64,000 bases of DNA, taken from positions 186,001 through 250,000 of the forward strand of contig UBNE01000003.1 in NCBI GenBank assembly GCA_900466745.1, in the 5' to 3' direction. Shown piece after piece: positions 9,331-17,792 of this stretch. The stretch comes from Hyphomicrobiales bacterium (GTDB lineage: Bacteria > Pseudomonadota > Alphaproteobacteria > Rhizobiales > Beijerinckiaceae). Positions within the stretch are counted from its first letter, which is position 1. Each line of letters starts with the position of its first letter. A program made the translations under genes and the position numbers. The notes below the pieces were generated by a model. That model searched no databases. It was given only the letters and a program-made list of their open reading frames with translations, and was not told where the DNA came from.

Positions 9331-11924
9331 GATGCCTTCCTCGTTTCGCCGCCGGCCTGCCAGAGGTCGCGATAGAGGCCGGGCCGGGCCAGCAGCTCGG
9401 CATGCCGCCCGCGCTGGACGATGCGGCCGGCCTGCATCACCGCGATGCAATCCGCCTGCACCACGGTATGCAGCCGGTGCGCCACGACCAGGACGGTCCG
9501 CTGGCCGAGCAGCGCGCTCAGCGCCTTCTGGACGAGATGCTCCGATTCCGGATCGGCGAAGGCGGTGGCCTCGTCCAGCACCAGGATCGGCGGATCGGCG
9601 AGCAGGGCGCGCGCGATGGAAAGACGCTGCGCCTCGCCGCCCGAAAGGCGCGCATCCTCGCCGACGACGCTGTCATAGCCGCGCGGCGCGGCCTGGATGC
9701 GCTCATGGATCTGCGCGGCGCGGGCGGCCGCCTCGATCTCGGCCATCGTCGCGCCCGGGCGGGCGAGCGCGATGTTGTCGCGCAGCGAGGCCTGGATCAG
9801 CCGCACGTCCTGGAAGACGAAGCCGACCGCGCGTTGCAGCGCCTGCGGCTTCAATTCGCGGATGTCGATCTCCTCCGCACCGGCGACGATGCGGACCGCG
9901 CCCGAGGTGACGTCGTGGAAGCGGCCGGGCAGGCCGGCGAGCGTCGACTTGCCGGCGCCGCTCGGGCCGACCAGCGCCGTCAGCGTGCCGGGCGCCAGCA
10001 GCAGGTCGATCCCGTGCAGCACCGGCCTGCGCGGGCGGTAGCCGAAGCTCGCCGCGTCGAAGCGCAGGCCGAGCGGCCCCGGCGGCAGGTCGCGATGGGC
10101 GAGGCTGCGGTCGAGCTCCCGTTCTTCCAGCAGCTTGCCGATGCGCCGCGCCGCCTGCCTGGCCTCGCGCATCGGCACGAAGCCGTACATCGCCGCCATG
10201 ATCTGCGTGCCGAAGGCCGTGCCGAGGAAAAGGAAGGGCAGGAGATCGGCCGGAGCCAGGCCGCCGGAGACCACGCGCCAGCAGCCGACCGCCATGATCA
10301 GCAGCAGGAAGGCCGGCGGCTGGATCGCGAGCTGGGAGGCGACCTTGCGCCCGGCCATGGGGCGCTGCCAGCCGTTGAGGAAGGCGGCCTGCCCGTCCAG
10401 CACCCCCCGCACGGCCCGCCCGTCGCCGCCGAAGACGCGCACGACCGGCAGGGCCTCGATGAAGGCGCTCGCCGCCGCCGTGGCCCGCTTCGTCCACTCG
10501 GCATGGGCGGCGAGCTTGTCGGCGACGCCGCGCATCATGTGGCTGAGCAGGGCGACGAAGGCGATCAGCGGCAGGAAGAGCAGCGCCGCGAGGCCGGCAT
10601 CGACCGTGAAGAGATAGAGTATCACCGCGAGCGGGGTGACGATGCCGGCGACGATGTCGGGCACGGCATGGGTCACCATGTAGTGCAGCCGTCCGGCATC
10701 CTCCTGCACGGCCTGGTGGACGGCCGCGGCATTGCGCTCGCTGAACCAGCCGAGCGGCAGCCGCACCAGCTTGCCGACGATCGACAGCCTCAGCGTGTAG
10801 CCGAAGCGGGCATCCACGGCATGCAGCCAGAGCATCAGCCCGGCCGACAGCATCGCCGCCGCGCCGAAGAGGCCGACCGCCCAGAAGATCAGCGGCGCCA
10901 GAGCCTCCCAGCGCGTCTCGCCGGCCAGGAGCCGCCGGCCGAGTTCGGCGATCAGGAGGAGAGGGGCGAGCTGCATCAGCGAGACCAGCGCCTGCATCAG
11001 GCCGGCGGCGCGGAGCTTCCAGCGCAGGGAGGCCAGCAGTTCCTCGCCCCCCTGCGAACGCCAGCGCGGGCGCCGGGCGGGGCCGGACCGCGTCGCGGCG
11101 GCGGCCGATGGCGCGGCGGCGGTCGACGGCACGGCGGATGCGGAGGGAGCCGCCTCGACGGCCTCCTCGTCGGTTCGCCCGCTCGTCTCCTTGCGCAGCC
11201 GCATCGCCTTGCCGCGGATCCAGTAGGCGGCATGCTTGATGTCGCTGAGCGGAAAGCCGTGGACGCGGTTGAGCGCGGCGCGCAATTCCTTGATCGCGGC
11301 GTTCTCGGCGGCGCACCAGGCGTACCAGTTCGACCAGTCGCGCACCGGCACGGCGGCCGCGAGGGCGCCGGTGCCGGGGCCGGTCCAGATCACCTCGGCT
11401 CCGGGATGCTTCCCGATCGGGATCAGCGCGTCGTCGGGCGCATGCGCCTGGAGGATCACCACGACCTGCGCCTCCGGCGGCAGCACGCCGAGGATGGCGT
11501 TGATCGCCGGGATCGCGGCGGGATCGCCCATCAGCAGGTAGCCCTCCGGGTCCTCCGGCGGGTCGAATTTGTGGAACATGTAGTAGGAGGCGGCGATGGT
11601 GTCGCCCGGCTTCGCCGCCGCCGCCCAGCCCGAGGCCGGGCCCATCGGCTCGTGCAGCACGAAGTCGAAGCTGACCTCTCCCGTCGTCGCGTCGGGCTCG
11701 ACCAGCGTATAGCCGCGCTGGTGCACCTTGCCCGGCTCGGCCGGGTCGGGCGCCCAGAGCCGGATATAGCTCGCCGTCGGCGTCTCGCGGCCGTCGATCA
11801 TCGTCGGGGCCGAAAAGCGGATGCGCCGGAAGCCCGGCGTGATGTCCGTGACCGAAACGACGGTCATGAGATGATCCGTGGCCCCGAAGGCCTTCATCAT
11901 CGTCTTCTGAAAACCACCGGCCAC
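9327..11924 (-). CDS. IrtA-like fusion: siderophore-interacting flavin domain plus ABC transporter half
   Basis: Protein of 865 residues with the same domain order as mycobacterial IrtA. An N-terminal siderophore-interacting FAD/NAD(P)H reductase domain (about 1-245, with RGYTLVEPD flavin-contact region) is followed by an Ala/Pro-rich linker (about 245-295). An ABC type-1 transmembrane domain (about 300-590) and an ATPase domain with GPSGAGKST (K659) and signature LSGGEAQR (about 757-764) complete it. The reductase is thought to release iron from the imported ferric siderophore. I chose the GTG at 11924 because GGAGG (reverse of 11930-11934) sits five bases before it; a TTG at 11936 has no such site. 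It is divergent from the AraC-type regulator. Confidence 0.88.
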   Translation of the reverse strand: MAGGFQKTMMKAFGATDHLMTVVSVTDITPGFRRIRFSAPTMIDGRETPTASYIRLWAPDPAEPGKVHQRGYTLVEPDATTGEVSFDFVLHEPMGPASGWAAAAKPGDTIAASYYMFHKFDPPEDPEGYLLMGDPAAIPAINAILGVLPPEAQVVVILQAHAPDDALIPIGKHPGAEVIWTGPGTGALAAAVPVRDWSNWYAWCAAENAAIKELRAALNRVHGFPLSDIKHAAYWIRGKAMRLRKETSGRTDEEAVEAAPSASAVPSTAAAPSAAAATRSGPARRPRWRSQGGEELLASLRWKLRAAGLMQALVSLMQLAPLLLIAELGRRLLAGETRWEALAPLIFWAVGLFGAAAMLSAGLMLWLHAVDARFGYTLRLSIVGKLVRLPLGWFSERNAAAVHQAVQEDAGRLHYMVTHAVPDIVAGIVTPLAVILYLFTVDAGLAALLFLPLIAFVALLSHMMRGVADKLAAHAEWTKRATAAASAFIEALPVVRVFGGDGRAVRGVLDGQAAFLNGWQRPMAGRKVASQLAIQPPAFLLLIMAVGCWRVVSGGLAPADLLPFLFLGTAFGTQIMAAMYGFVPMREARQAARRIGKLLEERELDRSLAHRDLPPGPLGLRFDAASFGYRPRRPVLHGIDLLLAPGTLTALVGPSGAGKSTLAGLPGRFHDVTSGAVRIVAGAEEIDIRELKPQALQRAVGFVFQDVRLIQASLRDNIALARPGATMAEIEAAARAAQIHERIQAAPRGYDSVVGEDARLSGGEAQRLSIARALLADPPILVLDEATAFADPESEHLVQKALSALLGQRTVLVVAHRLHTVVQADCIAVMQAGRIVQRGRHAELLARPGLYRDLWQAGGETRKAS

Positions 11925-12047
11925 GACTGCCTCCAAATGCCGGTCGCTGGGTGCACAGCCCGGCTGGCCCTGTCAAATCAGGCGGCGTCGGCCCCGGCAA
12001 TCGTAAACGCAAATAATAGACGGTGGGAAAGACTGGGTTTTGCCTCT

Positions 12048-12073
12048 TTTTCACGATTGACTATTTTCACGAT
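12048..12073. repeat. Direct repeat of TTTTCACGAT in the irtA/araC intergenic region
   Basis: TTTTCACGAT occurs at 12048-12057 and again at 12064-12073, a 16-base period, in AT-rich DNA between the divergent irtA-like gene and the AraC-type regulator. AraC-family proteins bind direct repeats, so this is a candidate operator. A related pair, TTTTCGCG, occurs upstream of the TonB receptor gene. Confidence 0.55.
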
Positions 12074-12150
12074 GCGCCAAAATGAGGTAGGCTGCTTGGA
12101 GAATACGCTAGGATGGAACTGTTCTTAATCAAGAAAGACCTTGCGCTACC

Positions 12151-13146
12151 ATGGCCTTGCAGAATCTGATCCCCTCAGGCGGCATGACGGCATCGGATAT
12201 CGTTCGCCTCGGCGCCGCCTTCTCGCTCGGGGCCCAGCCGGTCGACGTCTCGCCGCGCGAGCTCGACACGCCGCTCTATACCGGGCGCCTGCTGGCCCAT
12301 GAGGTGCAGCCCGGGCTGACGGTGACGGCGAGCGACATCACCTATGTCACGAACCAGGACCTCACCGTCGATATCGAGCCGACCCTGCTCTGCGGCGTCA
12401 TGCTGAAGGGCTGCACCACCGAGACCGAGGTGATCGGCTACGGGCGCGTCACGCGCTGCCCCGAACGGGTCCATCTGATGGGGTTCGGCGTGCCGATGCG
12501 CTATCGCAGCCCCGTCGTCAGCGGCCAGCGCTTCCTGACCGCCGGCTTCTTCCTGAAGCCGGCCTTCTTCGCGCGTTTCGGAGACGACCTGGCGGATGAC
12601 GGGCTGGCGACGCTGCAGGAGCTCGTCACCGGCGAATTCCGGATGGAGACGCTGGCGCGCTCGGCCCGACTGCTGGAGATCGCCCGCCTGTGCCACGAGC
12701 ATCCCTATCGCGGCCAGCTCGGAGAGCTTTTCCTGGAAAGCAACGCCCTGTCCTATGTCGTCGAGGTCGCGGAGCTCCTCAAGCGGGAACGCCGCATGAT
12801 CGCGCTGATGGGGCGGCGCCAGTACGAGCGGGTGCTGGAAGCGCGCGAGATCCTCGATTCCGACCTGGTGAACACGCCGACGAGCCTGCAGCTCGCGCGC
12901 CGCGTCGGCGTCAACGTCACGACGCTGCAGACCAATTTCAAGGCCGTGTTCGGCACCACGATCTTCGGCCATGTCCGCGACCAGAGGCTGCTGATGGCGC
13001 GTGTCCTGCTGCAGGAGCATGGGCTGGGCGTGGCCGAGGCCGCGCATCGCGTCGGCTTCTCGCGCCCGTCCGCCTTCAGTGCCGCCTACCGGAAATACTT
13101 CGGCTGCTCGCCGCGCTCCGAGATCAGGCAAGGTAAAGGCGCCTAG
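12151..13146 (+). CDS. AraC-family transcriptional regulator (PchR-like)
   Basis: Cytoplasmic regulator of 331 residues. The N-terminal two thirds is a sensor domain without clear motifs. The C-terminal about 100 residues form the double helix-turn-helix, with LARRVGVNVTTLQTNFKAVFG and the second helix pair VAEAAHRVGFSRPSAFSAAYRKYFG. It lies between the irtAB-like pair (divergent) and the TonB receptor (same strand), the usual place of a siderophore-sensing activator such as PchR or YbtA. The effector is inferred to be the ferric siderophore. Confidence 0.85.
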   Translation: MALQNLIPSGGMTASDIVRLGAAFSLGAQPVDVSPRELDTPLYTGRLLAHEVQPGLTVTASDITYVTNQDLTVDIEPTLLCGVMLKGCTTETEVIGYGRVTRCPERVHLMGFGVPMRYRSPVVSGQRFLTAGFFLKPAFFARFGDDLADDGLATLQELVTGEFRMETLARSARLLEIARLCHEHPYRGQLGELFLESNALSYVVEVAELLKRERRMIALMGRRQYERVLEAREILDSDLVNTPTSLQLARRVGVNVTTLQTNFKAVFGTTIFGHVRDQRLLMARVLLQEHGLGVAEAAHRVGFSRPSAFSAAYRKYFGCSPRSEIRQGKGA

Positions 13147-13177
13147 AGAACTCTGGAAGCGCTCTAATATATATTTG

Positions 13178-13200
13178 TTTTCGCGAATGTTTTTCGCGTT
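13178..13200. repeat. Tandem TTTTCGCG motif upstream of the TonB receptor
   Basis: TTTTCGCG occurs at 13178-13185 and 13191-13198, 13 bases apart, just before the receptor gene. It resembles the TTTTCACGAT pair at 12048-12073 (TTTTC-A/G-CG), so the same regulator could act at both promoters. The different spacing weakens the case. Confidence 0.4.
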
Positions 13201-13271
13201 CGAACGACAGTCCCGCCATGGCGGTCGCCGGCGTCGCGCCTGTATTGGTCGCTGAGGTTCGCGAATCCGGG

Positions 13272-15449
13272 ATGACGACGATGAATGGGGCTGTTCGGGC
13301 AAGATGGGTGGGCGGTACGGCGATGGCGCTGATCGCCGCCCATATCGGGCTGTCGGGCGCGGCGCAGGCGCAGGCGACCGGCGGAACGATCGAGCTCGAC
13401 ACCATCACCATCACGGCCACCAAGCGCCCGCAGGCCGATGCGAACCTGCCGATGGCGACGACCGTCCTGACGCCGGAGGCGGTGCCGCCATCCTCGCTCG
13501 ACGCGGTCGCGGATGTGGCGCGCCAGTCGCCCGGCACCAACTTCATGGATTTCGGCCGCTTCGGCGAGAGCTACATGACGATGCGCGGCGTCGGCACGCT
13601 CGGCACGGCGCTCAACTCGCTCGACAGCGTGATCGGTCTTTCGGTGGACGGCGTGCCGACGACGCTCTCCGCCATCGGCGCGCCCTTTCTCGACGTCGAC
13701 CATATCGAGGTGCTGCGCGGCCCGCAGGGCACCACCTTCGGCCGCAACGCCTTCGCCGGCGCGATTAACGTGGTCAGCGCTCCCGCCGACGGCAAGCGCG
13801 TGTTCAAGATCGACGCCGAGGGCGGCAGCCATGGCTACGGCTTCGTGCAGGGCACGGTGGGCGGCTGGCTGATCGAGGACAAGCTCGCCGGCCGCGCCGC
13901 CATCCGCGTGCAGAACTACAATGGCGACATCCCGAACATCATCGTGGGCGGGCGCGAGAACGGCGCGCGTCTCAGCGCCGCGCGCGGCACGCTGCGCTTC
14001 ACGCCCGATGACAGCCTGACCATCGACCTGACCGGCAACTACAACCGGGACCGGCGGACCAACTCCGCCTTCATCCTGCGGGAGCAGGCGCATTTCCCGA
14101 CCAGCAGCGCCGATATCCGGCCGAGCAACCAGCAGGAGATCGCCAGCGGCTCGCTGAAGATCACCAAGCGCTTCGCGCCCTTCATCCTGACCTCGACCAC
14201 GAGCTACCAGGACGTCTCGCTCACCAATCGCGGCGACTTCACCGATTCGATGCTGTTCAGCCGCGCGACCGGGCTGCCGGCCTTCATCTTCAACAATCCC
14301 TACACGGACAAGATCCATTTCGAGGATCGCGAGCACATCTTCAACCAGGAGCTGCGGCTGAACTCGCATGAGGGCTCGCCGATCCAGTGGGTGGTCGGCG
14401 CCAGCTACTTCCGGTCCGACTATCAGACGAAGCGCGACGCCGGCACGGCCTATTCGCCGACGCTGAACGGCCATTTCGACAACAAGATCGCGAGCGAGAC
14501 CATCGCCGCCTTCGCCGATGCGACCGTGCCGATCGGCCATGGCTTCGACCTCTCGGGCGGGCTGCGCATCGCCCACGACCGGCAGAAGCTGCGCGGCAAC
14601 TACCTCACCAACGGCTATCCCGGCACGGTCCCGTCGCTCACGCAGCGCAACAGCTTCGACGACACCTATCTGACCGGCCGCCTCGCCCTGTCCTACCACT
14701 GGAACGACAAGGTGATGAGCTATGTCTCGGCGGCGCGCGGCTATGCCTCGGGCGGCTTCGAGAAGACCACCTCCTATGCCGGCTTCGGCATGCTCTCGAC
14801 GCCGTTCCGCCCGGCGAAGTCCTGGACCTACGAGCTCGGCACCAAGGCCGAGATCGCCGATGGCGTGCGGCTGAGCGGCGCCCTGTTCTACAACGACGTC
14901 AAGGACGGCCAGCTCACCGGCGTCGACCCCGCGACCTTCCTGCCCTTCTTGACCAACCAGGCCTTCCGCAGCTACGGCGTCGAGGGCAGCCTCAATGCCC
15001 GGCTGGCGGAAGGGCTCGAGCTCACCGCGGGCGGCGCCTGGATCAAGTCCCGCATCGTCGACGTGACGCTGGCCTCGCTGCTGAGCGGCGTCAACGCCGG
15101 CAACGAGGTGCCGCAGGTGCCGGCCTTCACCGCCAATATCGGCCTGTCGTACCGCGTCGCCGCGGGCGCGGTCGGCCTGCCGGGCTATTTCACCGTCAAG
15201 GCCGACTACCAGTTCGTCGGCAGCCGCTATGCCGACGTGCAGAACAGCCAGGGCGCCAAGATGGAGGCGTACAACATCGTCAACGGCCAGATCGGCTGGG
15301 AGAACGACACTGTGAAGGTCTACGCCTTCGGCCGTAACCTGCTGGACGAGCGCCCGCTCTCCTACAGCTTCAGCTACGCGCCCGGCGCCACGGTGGCCTA
15401 TGTCGGGCGCGGGCGCGTCATCGGCGTCGGAACCTCCGTCACCTGGTAG
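13272..15449 (+). CDS. TonB-dependent siderophore receptor (outer membrane)
   Basis: Outer-membrane beta-barrel receptor of about 725 residues. It imports a ferric siderophore using energy from the TonB system. The N-terminus has a signal peptide ending near AAQAQA, a TonB-box-like stretch (DTITITATK), a plug domain (about residues 45-160, with VLRGPQGTTFGRNAFAGAIN) and a barrel ending in VGTSVTW with the terminal aromatic residue. Starts at 13272 and 13281 both precede a normal signal peptide, and neither has a strong ribosome site. A frame to 13218 is less likely. Together with the AraC regulator and irtAB-like genes it forms a complete uptake locus apart from TonB/ExbBD. Confidence 0.9.
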   Translation: MTTMNGAVRARWVGGTAMALIAAHIGLSGAAQAQATGGTIELDTITITATKRPQADANLPMATTVLTPEAVPPSSLDAVADVARQSPGTNFMDFGRFGESYMTMRGVGTLGTALNSLDSVIGLSVDGVPTTLSAIGAPFLDVDHIEVLRGPQGTTFGRNAFAGAINVVSAPADGKRVFKIDAEGGSHGYGFVQGTVGGWLIEDKLAGRAAIRVQNYNGDIPNIIVGGRENGARLSAARGTLRFTPDDSLTIDLTGNYNRDRRTNSAFILREQAHFPTSSADIRPSNQQEIASGSLKITKRFAPFILTSTTSYQDVSLTNRGDFTDSMLFSRATGLPAFIFNNPYTDKIHFEDREHIFNQELRLNSHEGSPIQWVVGASYFRSDYQTKRDAGTAYSPTLNGHFDNKIASETIAAFADATVPIGHGFDLSGGLRIAHDRQKLRGNYLTNGYPGTVPSLTQRNSFDDTYLTGRLALSYHWNDKVMSYVSAARGYASGGFEKTTSYAGFGMLSTPFRPAKSWTYELGTKAEIADGVRLSGALFYNDVKDGQLTGVDPATFLPFLTNQAFRSYGVEGSLNARLAEGLELTAGGAWIKSRIVDVTLASLLSGVNAGNEVPQVPAFTANIGLSYRVAAGAVGLPGYFTVKADYQFVGSRYADVQNSQGAKMEAYNIVNGQIGWENDTVKVYAFGRNLLDERPLSYSFSYAPGATVAYVGRGRVIGVGTSVTW

Positions 15450-15574
15450 GAGGCCGCGTCGCCGGACCGGCCGCCTCCGCATCGGGGCGGCGACGCGGAA
15501 GCCCTGTCTCGCCGCTTCCGGCCGCGGCTTGGCCGGAGCCCCCGGAGCCGCGCGGCCGGAGCGCGCCGGCGCTC

Positions 15575-16318
15575 TCAGCCGCGCCCGTCGGCCGCGTCCG
15601 GCGGCCCGTCCTGCCCGGGATCGGTCCGGCGCAGATGCATTTGCCTCCAGGTGCTGCCGACATGGTCGCGCAGCGCGACCGCAAGGGCCCGGCCGTCGCG
15701 CTTCGTCAGCAGCTCGAGCAGTTGGGCATGCTCGGCGATGGCCGTCTGCCATAGCGAAATATCGGCGCTGCCTTGCCAGCGATAGCGGAAGAGCTGGTGG
15801 TTCAACCGGGAATGCAGCGCCGTCAGCGTGCCGTTGCCGGCCGCTTCCAGGAAGGCGTGGTGGATCGCCTGGTTCAGCCGGAAATAGGCGGCGCGATCGC
15901 GCCGGGCGAAGGCCGCCATGAGCTCGTGCTGCAATGCGGAGATTTCCGCGATTTCGGCGTCGCTAGCCCGGACGGCCGCCAGCTCTCCGGCATAGCCCTC
16001 GAGGACGGCGAGAACGCCGAGCTTCTCGGCAATGAGCGCCTCGGAGAGCGTGGCGACCACCGCGCCCCTGTTGGGCTGGAGATCGACGAGCCCCTCGCCC
16101 GCCAGCGCCTTCAGCGCGTCGCGCAGAGGGGTTCGCGAGACGCCCAGCCGTTCCGCCAGGGCCCGTTCGCGCAGGGGGGTCCCGGCCGGGAGCTCCTCCG
16201 TGACGATCAGATCCCGCAATCGGTCGGCGATCGTCTCGGACAGGAGCGCCGCCGGCGGAGCTGCGATGCCTTGTTCGACATGGGTCATGCCGCGCCGCCC
16301 GTTATCCCGCTCGCCCAT
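15575..16318 (-). CDS. GntR-family transcriptional regulator, FCD (FadR) subfamily
   Basis: DNA-binding regulator of up to 247 residues. A winged helix-turn-helix lies at about residues 25-90 (AERLGVSRTPLRDALKALAGEGLV), followed by the all-helical FCD ligand domain with metal-binding histidine candidates (NQAIHHAFL, HSRLNHQLF, HAQLLELL, RDHVGSTW). It is divergent from the MFS-amidohydrolase-oxidoreductase operon. A near-palindromic TTGGAATACCAA lies 13 bases upstream of the 16318 start, suggesting autoregulation. A start at 16288 (MTHVEQG) is equally plausible and would leave room for a leader. Confidence 0.88.
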   Translation of the reverse strand: MGERDNGRRGMTHVEQGIAAPPAALLSETIADRLRDLIVTEELPAGTPLRERALAERLGVSRTPLRDALKALAGEGLVDLQPNRGAVVATLSEALIAEKLGVLAVLEGYAGELAAVRASDAEIAEISALQHELMAAFARRDRAAYFRLNQAIHHAFLEAAGNGTLTALHSRLNHQLFRYRWQGSADISLWQTAIAEHAQLLELLTKRDGRALAVALRDHVGSTWRQMHLRRTDPGQDGPPDAADGRG

Positions 16319-16330
16319 GGTTCAGGCTCG

Positions 16331-16342
16331 TTGGAATACCAA
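16331..16342. promoter_or_regulatory. GntR-type operator, proximal to the regulator gene
   Basis: TTGGAATACCAA is a palindrome broken only at the centre and fits the TGGT-N-ACCA pattern of FadR-subfamily operators. It is one of two copies between the divergent gntR-type and MFS genes and lies directly before the regulator start. Confidence 0.7.
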
Positions 16343-16408
16343 AATGATGTGGCTTACAATAATCTGTGTGGGATAAATTCGAATAAAAACAATGATTTAT
16401 TTGATTCC

Positions 16409-16438
16409 TTGACGGCTTCATCGGTTCCTGCCTTATGT
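16409..16438 (+). promoter_or_regulatory. Candidate promoter of the MFS operon
   Basis: TTGACG at 16409-16414 and TTATGT at 16433-16438 with an 18-base spacer resemble -35 and -10 elements. The operator TTGGTATACCAA starts at the last base of the -10, so repressor binding would block transcription. This is inferred from pattern only. Confidence 0.45.
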
Positions 16439-16449
16439 TGGTATACCAA
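16438..16449. promoter_or_regulatory. GntR-type operator, proximal to the MFS operon
   Basis: TTGGTATACCAA is a perfect 12-base palindrome and the second copy of the element at 16331. It is 41 bases upstream of the MFS start and overlaps the candidate -10/+1 region. Confidence 0.75.
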
Positions 16450-16490
16450 AACTGCCCTCTGGGACCGCAACCCGCGAGGCATGGGAGCTT

Positions 16491-17792
16491 ATGTCAGTGG
16501 CAACGACCTTCACCTCAACCGCGTCCGCAGGCGCCAAGCCGTCGAACATCCGCTGGCGCGTCGTCGCGCTGATGTTCGTGCTCTACACGATCAACTGCAT
16601 CGACCGCATCGCCCTTTCCGTCGGCCTGCCCGTCATCGGCAAGGAATTCGAGCTTTCGCCGGCGATGCAAGGGCTGATCCTTTCCGCGTTCTTCTGGACC
16701 TATTGCGGCTTCCAGATTCCCGGTGGCTGGGCGGCGGACCGCTGGGGCGGCCGGCGCGTCCTCGGCTGGTCTACCGCCCTGTGGGGCTCGTTCCAATGCC
16801 TCGCGGCGGCCGCGGTCGGCGGCATTTCGATGATGCTCACCCGCATCGGCCTGGGCGTGTTCGAGGCGCCCTATATGCCGACGGCGAGCAAGCTGGTCGC
16901 CGCCTGGCTGCCGCCGACCGAGCGGTCGCGCGGAATCACCCTGATCGATTCCGGCGCGCCGCTGGGCTCCGCCTTCGGCGGCCTCATCATCTCCTCGCTG
17001 ATCGTCTTCTTCGATTCCTGGCGGCTCGCCTTCCTCTGCGTCGGCGTCCTGACGCTGCTGTTCGGCGCCTATGTGATCTGGCAGTTGCGCAACCGGCCGG
17101 ACGAGCACCCGGAGGTGAATCCGGCCGAGCTCGCGGTCATCGCGGCCAAGAGCGAGGCCGTCGCCGATGACGATGGCAAGCGCCGGATGTCGGGGCGGAC
17201 CTTCGCGGCGATGATCGTCGGCCGGATCGGTTGGACGATGATCTTCTTCGGGCTGGTGACCTGGGGGCCGAACTATCTGTCCTCGGCGCGCGGCTTCGAC
17301 CTGAAGGCGATGGGCTACGCGACCTTCGTCATCTTCGCCGCGGGCGCGGTCGGCGCCGTTTTCGCCGGCACCCTCGCCGACTGGCTCCAGAAGCATCTGC
17401 CGCGCGACCTCGCCTTCAAGGTGCTGTTCGGCCTGTCCGGCCTCGTCGCGCTCGGCGGCCTGCTGGCCCTGCCCTATGTCAGCGACGCGGTGACCGCGGT
17501 GGCGCTGCTCGCGGTGACCGTGCTCTTCCACTTCTTCGGCAGCCTCTACTGGACGATCCCCGCCATGCTGGCGCCGCGCGAGCGCATCGGCCTGGTCGGC
17601 GGCGTGATGAACTTCGCCGGAACCTCGAGCGGCATCGCGGCGCCGATCCTGATCGGGTTCCTGGTGCAGTGGACCGGCGGCTTCGATGCGGTCATCACCT
17701 ATTTCACCGGCTGCGCCGTGGTCTATCTGATCGGCTCGCTGCTGATCGATTTCCGTCCGGCGCAGGCCGCCGCCGGGAGGGCCGCGGCATGA
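16491..17792 (+). CDS. MFS transporter, anion:cation symporter family (hexuronate/glucarate-like)
   Basis: Twelve-helix inner-membrane importer of 433 residues. Family features visible: YTINCIDRIALSVGLP in helix 1 and the loop 2-3 motif GWAADRWGGRRV. Helix 4-5 holds the RIGLGVFEAPYMP segment typical of the ACS group that carries sugar acids and other organic anions. First gene of a three-gene operon. Its last base pairs overlap the amidohydrolase start (ATGA). It is probably repressed by the divergent GntR protein and induced by a carboxylate substrate; the exact substrate is unknown. Confidence 0.88.
   Translation: MSVATTFTSTASAGAKPSNIRWRVVALMFVLYTINCIDRIALSVGLPVIGKEFELSPAMQGLILSAFFWTYCGFQIPGGWAADRWGGRRVLGWSTALWGSFQCLAAAAVGGISMMLTRIGLGVFEAPYMPTASKLVAAWLPPTERSRGITLIDSGAPLGSAFGGLIISSLIVFFDSWRLAFLCVGVLTLLFGAYVIWQLRNRPDEHPEVNPAELAVIAAKSEAVADDDGKRRMSGRTFAAMIVGRIGWTMIFFGLVTWGPNYLSSARGFDLKAMGYATFVIFAAGAVGAVFAGTLADWLQKHLPRDLAFKVLFGLSGLVALGGLLALPYVSDAVTAVALLAVTVLFHFFGSLYWTIPAMLAPRERIGLVGGVMNFAGTSSGIAAPILIGFLVQWTGGFDAVITYFTGCAVVYLIGSLLIDFRPAQAAAGRAAA

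Noticed and set aside
9402-12128. Plus-strand open frame of 908 codons opposite the irtA-like gene
   Set aside because: No recognisable domain; rich in Arg, Gln and His. The minus strand carries the reductase-ABC fusion.
15450-15478. GGAGGC...GCCTCC inverted repeat after the TonB receptor gene
   Set aside because: Long GC-rich loop and no T-run; could be chance in this composition.
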